From contig JBAUWJ010000224.1 in NCBI GenBank assembly GCA_049583715.1, positions 1 through 21,875 on the forward strand: a stretch of DNA of 21,875 nt. Reading direction: 5' to 3'. The stretch comes from JAANXG01 sp049583715 (GTDB taxonomy: Bacteria; Pseudomonadota; Gammaproteobacteria; Arenicellales; JAANXG01). Each line of letters starts with the position of its first letter. Within the stretch, counting starts at the first letter, position 1. The position numbers were made by a program, and so were the translations under genes. Shown here in pieces: positions 7,398 through 15,058 of the stretch. Below the pieces are notes generated by a model, which ran no database searches, was not told the DNA's origin, and saw only the letters and a list, made by a program, of their open reading frames with translations.

Positions 7398-8951
7398 ATG
7401 ACCGACCAATTGATCATTTTTGACACGACCATGCGCGACGGCGAACAGAGCCCCGGCGCGTCGATGACCCAGGAAGAGAAGATCAGGATTGCCAGGGTGC
7501 TGGAGAAGATGCGGGTGGATGTGATCGAAGCCGGTTTCCCCGCCGCCAGCAAAGGCGATCATGATGCCGTGCAGGCGGTGGCGAAGATCATCAAGAACAG
7601 CACTGTCTGCGGCCTGGCCCGGGCGGTCCAAGCCGACATCGACCGCGCGGCTTCCGCCATCGAGCCGGCCGCGTCCGGCCGCATCCACACCTTCATCGCG
7701 ACCTCACCCATCCACATGAAGGCCAAGCTCCGCATGGAGCCGGACCAGGTGCTGGAGCAGGCCAGGTGGGCGGTCCAGTATGCGAGGAAGTTCACCGACA
7801 ACGTCGAGTTCTCTCCCGAGGATGCCGGCCGCTCGGAATTCGACTTCCTGTGCCGGGTGGTGGAGGCGGCCATCGACGCCGGCGCCACCACCATCAACAT
7901 CCCGGACACCGTGGGATACAACGTCCCGGCGCAGTTTGGCGCACTGATTCACCGGCTCAGGGAGACGGTCCCGAACTCGGACAAGGCGGTGTTCTCCGTG
8001 CATTGCCACAACGACCTCGGCCTGGCCGTCGCCAATTCGCTGGCCGCCGTCCTCGAGGGCGCCCGCCAGGTGGAGTGCACCGTCAACGGCCTCGGCGAAC
8101 GGGCCGGCAACGCATCCCTCGAGGAGATCGTGATGGCAGTGCGCACGCGTCGCGACGTGTTCCCCTGCGACACCGGGCTGGACGCCACCCAGATCGTGCC
8201 GGCCAGCCGCCTGGTGGCGGGCATCACCGGTTTCCAGGTGCAGCCGAACAAGGCCGTGGTGGGCGCCAACGCCTTTGCCCACGAGTCCGGCATCCACCAG
8301 GATGGCGTCATCAAGTCGCGCGAGACCTACGAGATCATGCGCGCCGAGGATGTGGGCTGGAGCACCAACCGCATGGTGCTCGGTAAGCATTCAGGCCGCA
8401 ACGCGTTCAAGAGCCGTCTCAAGGAGCTGGGCGTGGACTTCGAATCGGAAGAGGAGTTGAACTCGGCTTTCGCACGTTTCAAGGACCTTGCCGACAAGAA
8501 GCACGACATCTTCGACGAGGACCTTCAGGCCCTGATCACGGAGGAGGAGATCCAGCAGGCCTACGAGCGCATCAAGCTGACCCACATGCAGGTGTGCTCC
8601 TGCATCGGCGAGACACCGGTCGCGAAGGTCGTGCTGTCCGTGGATGGGGTCGAGCAGTCCGCGGAGGCGAAGGGCGACGGGGCGGTGGACGCCACCTTCA
8701 AGGCCATCGACAGGATCGTCGACAACGACGCCGAGCTGAAGTTGTTCTCGGTGAGCGCCATTACGAGCGGCGCCGATGCCCAGGGCGAGGTGACCGTGCG
8801 CCTGGAGAAGGGCGGACGGGTGTGCAACGGGCTCGGCGCGGACACCGATATCGTGATCGCCTCGGCAAAAGCCTACGTCATGGCACTCAACAAGCTGATA
8901 TCGGAAGTGCAGGCGCCGCGCGCGCATCCCCAGCGCAGCCAGGCAGTCTGA
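7398..8951 (+). CDS. leuA: 2-isopropylmalate synthase
   Basis: Commits 2-oxoisovalerate plus acetyl-CoA to leucine synthesis. Its 517 residues fit LeuA type 1 (about 510-525). The catalytic (beta/alpha)8 domain begins at once with FDTTMRDGEQSPGASM (R13-D14-G15-E16-Q17). The metal-binding pair is H202 and H204 in VHCHNDLGLAVANS, with GLGERAGNA (231-239) after it. The C-terminal part from about residue 390 is the leucine-binding allosteric domain. The start is ATG at 7398 with GGCAGGAG upstream; an in-frame ATG at 7356 lies inside the leader structure and is rejected. It is preceded by a Leu-rich leader, so control by leucine supply is likely at both RNA and protein level. Confidence 0.97.
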   Translation: MTDQLIIFDTTMRDGEQSPGASMTQEEKIRIARVLEKMRVDVIEAGFPAASKGDHDAVQAVAKIIKNSTVCGLARAVQADIDRAASAIEPAASGRIHTFIATSPIHMKAKLRMEPDQVLEQARWAVQYARKFTDNVEFSPEDAGRSEFDFLCRVVEAAIDAGATTINIPDTVGYNVPAQFGALIHRLRETVPNSDKAVFSVHCHNDLGLAVANSLAAVLEGARQVECTVNGLGERAGNASLEEIVMAVRTRRDVFPCDTGLDATQIVPASRLVAGITGFQVQPNKAVVGANAFAHESGIHQDGVIKSRETYEIMRAEDVGWSTNRMVLGKHSGRNAFKSRLKELGVDFESEEELNSAFARFKDLADKKHDIFDEDLQALITEEEIQQAYERIKLTHMQVCSCIGETPVAKVVLSVDGVEQSAEAKGDGAVDATFKAIDRIVDNDAELKLFSVSAITSGADAQGEVTVRLEKGGRVCNGLGADTDIVIASAKAYVMALNKLISEVQAPRAHPQRSQAV

Positions 8952-9039
8952 TCGGGCCCGCAATACCGGCGAGGGATCGCCGGGCGCCGGCCGGCGGCCG
9001 TACCTCGCTGGAATGCGCACGGCCGTGTACACTTGCGGC

Positions 9040-9861
9040 ATGCGGGATTCACGAGCGAGCTACCTGAAGGCAATGGGAATTGTCGAGTGGCGGCTGCGGG
9101 AGCAGGTCGATGCGACGGAAAGTCCCACGACGCTTGCGCCCGCCGCGAGCCACGCCATCGAGCATACTCCCGACGACGCCACCGCGAAATCGCCGGAGCC
9201 CGCGGGACCAGCCTCGTACGAATCCATCCCCGGCGGGGCGGCAGCGCCGGCGACCGGCGCTGCCCGTGACAGCGGGGACGACCTCACCGACGAGGAGATC
9301 GCCCGCATCGACTGGGAAACCCTCCAGCGAGCTGTAGCAGCCTGCACCCGTTGCGAGCTCCACCGGACCCGGACCCAAACGGTATTCGGCGTCGGCAATC
9401 GCCAGGCGGAGTGGATGTTCGTCGGCGAAGCCCCGGGGTTCGAGGAGGACCGAAGGGGAGAGCCCTTCGTCGGGCGAGCCGGGAAGCTCCTCGATGCCAT
9501 GCTGGCAGCCGTCGGGATGGCCCGCGAAGACGTATTCATCGCCAACGTATTGAAGTGCCGGCCCCCCAACAACCGGGATCCCCAGGGCGGGGAAGTCCGC
9601 CAGTGCGGCGCCTACCTGCTGCGGCAGATCGATCTCGTGAAGCCGAGGCTCTTGATCGCGCTCGGCCGGTTCGCCGCGCAGGCACTTCTGAACACCACTC
9701 GCCCGATCGGCAAGCTCAGGGGCGAAGTGTTCAAGCACGCCGCCTCGGGCATCCCACTGGTAGTCACCTATCATCCGGCCTATCTGCTTCGCAATCCGCT
9801 GGACAAGAGGAAGGCGTGGCAGGACCTGTGCCTGATCAAGCGTGTCAGCGAGTCCACATGA
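9040..9861 (+). CDS. Family 4 uracil-DNA glycosylase ([4Fe-4S] type)
   Basis: Removes uracil from DNA in base-excision repair. In the 273-residue product the four cluster cysteines are C102, C105, C173 and C189 (contexts ACTRCELH, LKCRPPNNRDP, RQCGAY). The uracil pocket motif GEAPGFEEDRRGEPFVGRAG starts near 129 and the second motif HPAYLLR near 245. Residues 25-80 are an Ala/Pro-rich, probably disordered linker joining a short N-terminal helix (SYLKAMGIVEWRLRE) to the catalytic domain. I prefer ATG at 9040 over 9013 because family members start just before this helix; neither has a clear Shine-Dalgarno. The stop overlaps the rimI start (ATGA). Confidence 0.88.
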   Translation: MRDSRASYLKAMGIVEWRLREQVDATESPTTLAPAASHAIEHTPDDATAKSPEPAGPASYESIPGGAAAPATGAARDSGDDLTDEEIARIDWETLQRAVAACTRCELHRTRTQTVFGVGNRQAEWMFVGEAPGFEEDRRGEPFVGRAGKLLDAMLAAVGMAREDVFIANVLKCRPPNNRDPQGGEVRQCGAYLLRQIDLVKPRLLIALGRFAAQALLNTTRPIGKLRGEVFKHAASGIPLVVTYHPAYLLRNPLDKRKAWQDLCLIKRVSEST

Positions 9862-10322
9862 GTGCGGTAATCGATCATCAAACCCATATCCGGTCCATGA
9901 GTGAGCGGGACATCGAGAGGGTTCTGGACATCGAGAGGGCGGCTTACGACTTTCCCTGGAGTGGAGCCATCTTTTCCGAATGCATGAACGCGGGGTACAT
10001 ATGCCGGGTCTGCTGGGACAATGCGGCGCTGGTGGGCTACGGCATCATGTCCATCGGCGCCGGCGAATGCCACGTCATGAACCTTTGCGTCGATCCCGAG
10101 CAGCACGGCAACGGCTACGGGTCCCTGCTGATGACCGACCTGCTGGCGATCGCCAGGCGGTCGCATGCCCAAATCGCGTTTCTGGAGGTTCGCATCTCGA
10201 ACCAACGTGCCCACTTGCTCTACCGCCACCTGGGATTCAACGAAGTCGGCATCCGCCGGAACTACTACCCGGCGCGCAAGGGCAGGGAAGACGCCTACGT
10301 GCTGGCCAGGACTCTGGACTGA
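9858..10322 (+). CDS. rimI: Ribosomal protein S18 alanine N-acetyltransferase
   Basis: A 154-residue GNAT-fold acetyltransferase. The acetyl-CoA loop is VDPEQHGNGYGSLLM (79-93). RimI-type features include MNLCVDP, the E110 position in FLEVRISNQRAH, N115, and LYRHLGFNEVGIRRNYYP (121-138), where a C-terminal tyrosine of the family is expected. RimI acetylates the N-terminal alanine of S18. It overlaps the uracil-DNA glycosylase gene by four bases, an arrangement I recall from other Gammaproteobacteria, which supports RimI over a generic GNAT. Confidence 0.87.
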   Translation: MSAVIDHQTHIRSMSERDIERVLDIERAAYDFPWSGAIFSECMNAGYICRVCWDNAALVGYGIMSIGAGECHVMNLCVDPEQHGNGYGSLLMTDLLAIARRSHAQIAFLEVRISNQRAHLLYRHLGFNEVGIRRNYYPARKGREDAYVLARTLD

Positions 10323-10383
10323 CCCCGAACTGCAGGTCGGCCGGATCTCGCTCCGGGCGATCTCCGGCACTCCCCACATCCGA

Positions 10384-10440
10384 AGTGGATCGGAATTTCA
10401 TTCCGACGATTGTTTCAGTCAGAATGAATTCTGACCCACA
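10384..10440. repeat. Inverted pair of the GTCRGRATGAATYCYGAC palindrome
   Basis: The copy GTCAGAATGAATTCTGACCC (10418-10437) is followed by ACA. An inverted relative reads GTCGGAATGAAATTCCGATC on the minus strand (10387-10406) and is followed by CAC. Both keep the conserved trailing CCAC seen in the copies at 7023 and 7100. The pair starts about 60 bases after rimI. Confidence 0.65.
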
Positions 10441-10457
10441 CGCATCCACACAAAGCT

Positions 10458-10560
10458 CCCTCTCCCGGGGGGGGTTGGGGTGAGGGGGCAGTGTTCAGAA
10501 CTGCTGCCACCCTGAGGGATCCTTCGTACTGTGGCTCTTCGCCGCCGTGACCCCTCAGGG
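10458..10560. repeat. CCCTCTCCC/GGGTGAGGGGG repeat and CCCTGAGGG inverted pair
   Basis: At 10458-10488 is a degenerate member of the CCCTCTCCC plus GGGGTGAGGGGG family, with the second palindrome arm reduced to a G run. At 10510-10518 and 10552-10560 are CCCTGAGGG and CCCTCAGGG, inverted copies enclosing 33 bases. With the 10384-10440 pair they account for most of the 353-base gap between rimI and the sulfotransferase gene. No ORF there looks real. Confidence 0.6.
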
Positions 10561-10620
10561 ACGGAGCGAGTGGAACCAAGGCAGCAATCACAGTCGAGCG
10601 GGCCAGGATGAGGTAGCTGT

Positions 10621-10648
10621 TTGTCCGGGTCCTCCCGCAGGTTAAAAT
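10621..10648 (+). promoter_or_regulatory. Candidate sigma-70 promoter for the sulfotransferase gene
   Basis: TTGTCC (10621-10626) and TAAAAT (10643-10648) are 16 bases apart, with transcription expected near 10655 and the ATG at 10676. Motif match only. It implies a short leader and independent transcription from rimI, consistent with the intervening repeats. Confidence 0.45.
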
Positions 10649-10675
10649 CCGCCGCTTCCTGCGGTCACGTACTCG

Positions 10676-11545
10676 ATGGAATACGCCAGCGTTTTCTTCC
10701 TGCACCTGCCCAAGACCGGCGGCACGACCATGCGCCGGGTGCTGGATCGCGAGTACCGTAATGCCCGGCGCTACGAGATCGGCGAGGACGTCACGGGTGA
10801 TATCCGGGCCTTCAGGACCCGGCAGTGGGACACCCACAACGCCCCGCGGCTGGTGCAGGGCCACATGAGCTACGGGTTGCATCGATTCGTCCCGGGCCCC
10901 GCCACCTACGTGACGCTTTTGCGCGAGCCGCTGCGAAGGGCTCTGTCCGACTACCACTACGTCACTTCCACGCCCGGACATCCGATCCACGGGCACGTCA
11001 AGGACATGGGGCTGGTGGAGTATTTCGAGAGCGGCATCACGGGGCAGCTCAGCAACGGCCAGGTGCGCCTGCTGTCCGGCGACCACCTGCCCGACGATCC
11101 GGGTGTGCCCAGCAACCGGGCCATGGGGCGCGCGGACCTGGAACTGGCTCTGGAGCATTTGCAGGAGGGATTCGCGGCGGTGGGTGTGCAGGAACGGTTC
11201 GACGAAACACTGCTGTTGTTCCATCGCCGTTTGGGGTGGCAGTGGCCGTTTTACGTGCGGGAGAACGTCACCAGCCGGTCGTACCGCCAGGAGGAGGTGC
11301 CCGGGGCGGACCTGGAGCGCATCAGCGAGCTCAACCTGCTGGATACCGAGCTCTACGAAACGGTGCGCGCTATGTTCGAGAGGGAGGTCGCGCGCCAGGG
11401 CCCCGGGTTTGCGCGCAGCGTGGCGGCGTTCCGACTCCTCAACCGGGCCTGGGGTGCCCTGGCGAGAAATCTCCCCCCGGGTGCCCGTGTAGCGGCCGGA
11501 AACCTGTGGCGGGCGATGAGACGCGACGGACAGGGCGCGGGCTGA
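10676..11545 (+). CDS. PAPS-dependent sulfotransferase family protein
   Basis: A 289-residue protein with the two cofactor signatures of sulfotransferases. HLPKTGGTTM (10-19) is the 5'-phosphosulfate loop and LLREPLRRALSDYHY (81-95) is the 3'-phosphate region with the expected Arg and Ser. H63 and H69 (GHMSYGLH) lie where related carbohydrate sulfotransferases have conserved histidines. There is no signal peptide or membrane segment. Closest in style to the heparan 2-O-sulfotransferase-like family, so a glycan acceptor (surface polysaccharide or lipid A sugar) is plausible but not shown. It stands alone between repeats and a Sel1 gene, with no glycosyltransferase or PAPS-synthesis gene nearby. 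Confidence 0.8.
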   Translation: MEYASVFFLHLPKTGGTTMRRVLDREYRNARRYEIGEDVTGDIRAFRTRQWDTHNAPRLVQGHMSYGLHRFVPGPATYVTLLREPLRRALSDYHYVTSTPGHPIHGHVKDMGLVEYFESGITGQLSNGQVRLLSGDHLPDDPGVPSNRAMGRADLELALEHLQEGFAAVGVQERFDETLLLFHRRLGWQWPFYVRENVTSRSYRQEEVPGADLERISELNLLDTELYETVRAMFEREVARQGPGFARSVAAFRLLNRAWGALARNLPPGARVAAGNLWRAMRRDGQGAG

Positions 11546-11662
11546 TCGGCCCGCCGCGGCATGCCCGGCGACTGTCTGCGTGCCGGGTTGCGCCCTGGGT
11601 TCGCACGGCCGCTCAGCGGCGGGCGGATATTACGGGGCGCCGCGATTTGCTACCATCCCGCC

Positions 11663-12475
11663 ATGATCACACGACTGATCGTTCCGGTGGTTCTCGCCTG
11701 CGGGCTCTGCGCGCCGGCCTTGGCGGATTTCGACAAGGGAGTGACGGCTTACGGCGACGGCGACTACCGGACGGCGGTTCGCGAGTTCACGGAGTCCGCG
11801 CAGGGCGGAAACTCCGACGCACAGGTGGTCCTTGCCATCATGTACTACAGGGGACGGGGCGTACCGCAGGACTACGACAAAGCCGTCAAGTGGTTTCGTC
11901 TCGCCGCAGGCGAGGGACGAGCGGACGCCGAGGCGGTGCTCGGCGACATGTATTACATGGGTCGCGGTGTACCGCGGAATCTCTCCGAAGCGCTGAAGTG
12001 GTATCGATCCGCCGCCGGCCATGGCGACGCGGATGGCCGGAGAAACCTGGGGCTCATGTACTATAAGGGCGAAGGCGTCGAGCAGGACTTCGTCGAGGCG
12101 CTGAAGTGGTACCGCCTGGCCGCGCGGCAGGGGAATGCCGGCGCCCAGTACGATCTGGGCATGATGTATTACAGGGGTGAGGGGACGCGGCAGGACTATT
12201 TCGAAGCCGTGAAGTGGCTTCGAAGCGCGGCGGCGCAGGGACAGGCCAACGCGCAAATGAAGCTTGGCGCCAACTACATGCTGGGCCGCGGTGTGCCGCA
12301 GGACTATCTCATGGCGTATATGTGGTTGAATCTGGCTGCATCACGCTTGCCGGCAGGTGAGTCGCGGGACAGGGCGGTGAAGCTGCGGGATTCGATTGCG
12401 GCCAACATGACGGCCGAGCAGGTCGCCAGGGCGCAGAAGCTGACGCGCGACTGGGCGCCGAAGGAATCAGAGTGA
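11663..12475 (+). CDS. Secreted Sel1-repeat (tetratricopeptide-like) protein
   Basis: A 270-residue protein with an N-terminal signal peptide (hydrophobic core LIVPVVLACGLC, likely cleaved after APALA at residue 21). After a partial repeat (about 28-48) come five uninterrupted 36-residue Sel1 units at 49-84, 85-120, 121-156, 157-192 and 193-228, each with the pattern G-x-A-x-A-Q-x-x-L-G-x-M-Y-Y-x-G-x-G-V-x-x-D. A helical tail (229-270) follows. Such alpha-solenoids bind proteins in the periplasm; the partner cannot be read from sequence. The frame is open upstream, but ATG 11663 starts the signal peptide. A small membrane protein gene follows 32 bases later. Confidence 0.85.
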   Translation: MITRLIVPVVLACGLCAPALADFDKGVTAYGDGDYRTAVREFTESAQGGNSDAQVVLAIMYYRGRGVPQDYDKAVKWFRLAAGEGRADAEAVLGDMYYMGRGVPRNLSEALKWYRSAAGHGDADGRRNLGLMYYKGEGVEQDFVEALKWYRLAARQGNAGAQYDLGMMYYRGEGTRQDYFEAVKWLRSAAAQGQANAQMKLGANYMLGRGVPQDYLMAYMWLNLAASRLPAGESRDRAVKLRDSIAANMTAEQVARAQKLTRDWAPKESE

Positions 12476-12507
12476 GCTTGTGCATCTCCGACTGGTGAGG
12501 ATCTGAC

Positions 12508-12810
12508 ATGAATTTCATGGGAGCCGCGTACGCGGCGGGCATCGGTGCGAGCGCTTTTGTGCATAGGATCGAAAGCGCGCCGACCATAGTGGTTGTCATC
12601 ATGGCGCTGATCGGCGTGACGGTTGCAGTGCTGATGATCATGTGGTTGTTCCTGCCGTTTGCGGTCTACGGTCTCAAGAAAAGGCTGGACGAGCAGACGA
12701 TGCTCCTGGAGTCCATGCGCGAGCATCTCGAACAGGTGCAGAGGGCACAGAGAACCCAGGAGCTGGCGAAGCTGGCACTGCCTGAGGACGAGCCGCGCCT
12801 GCGCCTTTGA
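12508..12810 (+). CDS. Small membrane protein with coiled-coil tail
   Basis: An unrecognised 100-residue protein. One strong transmembrane segment spans about residues 26-53 (TIVVVIMALIG, then VTVAVLMIMWLFLPFAVYG). It is followed by a basic KK and a charged heptad-like helix about 56-88 (LKKRLDEQTMLLESMREHL, EQVQRAQRTQEL), likely a coiled coil in the cytoplasm by the positive-inside rule. GGTGAGG at 12494-12500 is a good ribosome site for ATG 12508. Its position 32 bases after the Sel1-repeat gene suggests co-transcription and perhaps a membrane partner for it. Function unknown; a dimerising membrane scaffold is the most one can infer. Confidence 0.7.
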   Translation: MNFMGAAYAAGIGASAFVHRIESAPTIVVVIMALIGVTVAVLMIMWLFLPFAVYGLKKRLDEQTMLLESMREHLEQVQRAQRTQELAKLALPEDEPRLRL

Positions 12811-13134
12811 TTTGAAGCGCCCCGGGGTTACGTGCCGGATGTCGCCCGCCGGCTGTCGGGCGGTGGCGTTGGGTCCGGCGAGCGAGCGAATCGCGACCGG
12901 ATGCGTTGTCTGAAACGCAGGTGCACATTGACTCTCGCCCTGTCGAACAATCAATGCCTGCTTACCCCCCGTGCTTCGGGCGACTGCAGCGGACAATCGG
13001 ATCCGGTCCAACCGCGGTGCGTCTCGGCAGGCGCGCCCGGTGGGGTTTGCTCGCCGCCGCCAATGGCTCAGGTCGACACCTGGGAGATTCAATGGAGTAA
13101 GATGCCGTCGTTGGAGGCCAACGACGCACGAAAC
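12811..13134. other. Intergenic region before the universal stress gene
   Basis: Non-coding as far as I can see. It has a modest hairpin CGCCCG (12843-12848) / CGGGCG (12857-12862), which could end the Sel1 transcript but lacks a T tract. A good -35-like TTGACT at 12928-12933 has only a weak -10 (ATCAAT at 12950). The stress-protein frame stays open through this stretch from 12832, but the translated sequence is not family-like. Confidence 0.4.
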
Positions 13135-13587
13135 ATGTTCAATACCATTCTGATTCCGATCGATGGATCGGCCCAGTCGCGGCGAGCCGCCGAGCTGGGC
13201 TGCGACCTGGCGACGAAGTATGGCGCATCCGTTCACTTCCTGCATGTCACGCAGTCCCCGGTGCGCGACGAGGACCTCGCTTTCGCCGGTGCGGCGAGAA
13301 CGGTGAAGGTCGCCATGCACGCCCCGCAGGAAGAGCTGCAGCAGGTCGCAAAGCATCTCATGGAGGTGGCCGTCGAGCACGCCGACCGGCAAGGTTGCAG
13401 GCAGGTCACTACGGAGATCGCCGGCGGAGACCCGGCCCAGCGGATACTGAAAACCGCGGACGAGATCATGGCCGACGTGATCGTCATGGGAAGCCGGGGA
13501 CTGGGTGACCTCTCCGGAATGCTGAAAGGCAGCGTGTCGCACAAGGTGAATCACCTCGCCCACTGCACCTGCATTACAGTGACTTGA
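13135..13587 (+). CDS. Universal stress protein (UspA family, ATP-binding type)
   Basis: A single Usp domain of 150 residues. It starts with the typical first strand FNTILIPIDGS and keeps the nucleotide-binding motif G119-x2-G122-x9-G132-S133 (GSRGLGDLSGMLKGSVSHKV), which marks the ATP-binding subgroup (as MJ0577) rather than UspA proper. DVIVMGS and HCTCITV strands are in place. ATG 13135 begins exactly at the domain; ATG 13102 has a closer GGAG and would add 11 residues, so the true start is uncertain. Cytoplasmic stress-response role by family; the target is unknown. It stands alone. Confidence 0.88.
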   Translation: MFNTILIPIDGSAQSRRAAELGCDLATKYGASVHFLHVTQSPVRDEDLAFAGAARTVKVAMHAPQEELQQVAKHLMEVAVEHADRQGCRQVTTEIAGGDPAQRILKTADEIMADVIVMGSRGLGDLSGMLKGSVSHKVNHLAHCTCITVT

Positions 13588-13609
13588 GAACGCCTTCAAA
13601 TTTCCGGCG

Positions 13610-13624
13610 CGGGCCTGAGGCCCG
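13610..13624. repeat. Small hairpin after the universal stress gene
   Basis: CGGGCC-TGA-GGCCCG is a perfect 6-bp stem 22 bases after the stop codon. No T tract follows. It may mark the transcript end. Confidence 0.4.
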
Positions 13625-13729
13625 GCTGACGGATCGGCGCGACCCCGTGAGGACACCGTCTTCCGGAAACCACCGCCTTGTAGCCCTGATGTTCAGCTAT
13701 TACACGGACCGCGCGATTCCGCCGGCAGG

Positions 13730-14737
13730 ATGATGCGGGAGCTTCATGTCACGTACTTGAACGGCCCGGACGTGGCCGCGCTGTCGCTCACCGACGACGA
13801 GATTCTGGGCGCGGTGGAGGAATGCGTGCGGGCCCAGGGGGAGGGCAAGACCGTCATCGAACCGCGTGTTCATCTGGTGCCCGAGTCCTCCGACAAGGGG
13901 CACTTCAATATCCTCAGGGGCGTGGTGGATCCTCTCGGGCTTGCCGGCGTCAAGGTGGTCGGCGATTTCGTGGACAACTACAAGGCGGGGCTGCCCTCGG
14001 AGCTGGCGCTGCTGTACCTGGCGCATCCGGAGAACGGCGTTCCGATTGCGATCATCGACGCAACCGGGATCACCGATATGAGAACGGGTGCCGTGACCGC
14101 CCTCGGGGCCCGATATCTGGCCGCGAAGGGCAGCAGGATCCTGGGCCACGTGGGCGCCCGCGGGACGGCGTACTGGAACGTGCGCCTGCTCGACCACCTG
14201 TTCGATTTCGACGAGATTCGAGTGCATTCGAGGCGCCCGGAGAGTCGCCGCGCCTTCGCCGAGAAGCTGTCCAGGGATCTCGACAAGCCTGTCGCGGCAG
14301 TGGAGAGCTGGGAGGCCTGTGTACGCGGCGCGGACATCGTGGTGGAGGCCTCGCGGCTGACGGCGCCGGCGCCCCTGCTGCGCACCGAATGGATCAAGCG
14401 CGGGGCCCTGGTGATTCCCTACGGAACGATGAGCGCGGTGGAGCTGTCGCTCACCGACATCATGGACAAGGTCGTGGTGGACGACTGGGGGCAGTGCGGG
14501 AAGGGTCTGCCTTTCGGCGCATTGCGACAGCACGTCGACTCGGGCAGGCTCCATGAGGGCAATCTGCACGCGGAACTGGGGAGCATCGTGGCGGGACACA
14601 AACCGGGTCGTGAATCAGGCGACGAGACGATCCTTTTCTGGCACCGCGGATTGAGCATCACGGACATCGGCCTCGGACACGCAATGCTGAAGAAGGCCAG
14701 GTCTTTGAACCTCGGTCAGGAACTTCGGTTTGCGTAG
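13730..14737 (+). CDS. Ornithine cyclodeaminase/mu-crystallin family protein (EutC-like)
   Basis: A 335-residue NAD(P)-dependent family member. Substrate-side positions typical of the fold are R46, K75 (AGVKVVGDFVDNYKAGLP) and R118 (DATGITDMRTGAVTALGARYL). The Rossmann loop is GHVGARGTAYWN (139-150), with Arg where many members have Gln. The aspartate that true ornithine cyclodeaminases carry in a GGD motif appears absent (YGT at 231-233), so the name should not be read as activity; imine reduction or a EutC-like role (hydroxyectoine breakdown) is as likely. GCAGGA precedes ATG 13730. It converges on the EutA-like gene across a miniature element. Confidence 0.8.
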   Translation: MMRELHVTYLNGPDVAALSLTDDEILGAVEECVRAQGEGKTVIEPRVHLVPESSDKGHFNILRGVVDPLGLAGVKVVGDFVDNYKAGLPSELALLYLAHPENGVPIAIIDATGITDMRTGAVTALGARYLAAKGSRILGHVGARGTAYWNVRLLDHLFDFDEIRVHSRRPESRRAFAEKLSRDLDKPVAAVESWEACVRGADIVVEASRLTAPAPLLRTEWIKRGALVIPYGTMSAVELSLTDIMDKVVVDDWGQCGKGLPFGALRQHVDSGRLHEGNLHAELGSIVAGHKPGRESGDETILFWHRGLSITDIGLGHAMLKKARSLNLGQELRFA

Positions 14738-14885
14738 CCATCCGCTGCTCCGACTGATTCGACCAGGGGATTCCTGTCGCAGCCGGAAGCGGTCCAACGA
14801 CGTCAGCGCCAGGCGGAACGACGGGGACACATCTGGAAGGTATCCAGGGCGACGCTCGAGCGGCTCAACAGGCGGCTGCGGCCTC
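14738..14885. other. Intergenic stretch before the miniature element
   Basis: No gene is supported. One frame reads through 14767-14890 as an Arg-rich peptide (HIWKVSRATLERLNRRLRPR near its end) that looks protein-like but has no start or Shine-Dalgarno, and it runs into the miniature element. It may be a decayed 3' fragment of a lost gene, or chance. Confidence 0.25.
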
Positions 14886-15018
14886 GGGAAACTCTGATTA
14901 ATCCTTTACGTTGTCATTGCGAGCGCAGCGAAGCAATCCAGGATGCCTTCCATTGCACGCTTTCTGGATTGCTTCGTCGCGTCGCTCCTCGCAATGACAG
15001 CATTAATCAGAGCTTCCC
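14886..15018 (-). mobile_element. Miniature inverted-repeat element, copy 1 (133 bp)
   Basis: The ends are GGGAAACTCTGATTAAT and ATTAATCAGAGCTTCCC, terminal inverted repeats of about 17 bp. Inside is a second inverted pair, GTCATTGCGAGCGCAGCG and CGTCGCTCCTCGCAATGAC, running into GAAGCAATCCAG and its complement. The whole element is a near-palindrome with no coding capacity. Its reverse complement matches the copy at 20545-20670 with three mismatches over the first 105 bases by eye; this copy has seven extra bases near one end. No clear target duplication was seen. It sits between the convergent EutC-like and EutA-like genes. Confidence 0.85.
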
Positions 15019-15058
15019 TCGATGCCGGAAGCCGCGTTGCTGTGACGCGGACGGCGGC

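Noticed and set aside
12304..13656. 450-codon minus-strand open frame across the small membrane protein and stress-protein genes
   Set aside because: No recognisable domain, and it lies opposite two plus-strand genes with clear signatures and ribosome sites.
14767..14890. Remnant of a transposase or other gene between the EutC-like gene and the miniature element
   Set aside because: The Arg-rich reading frame has no start, no Shine-Dalgarno and no family I can name; kept only as a note in the feature list.
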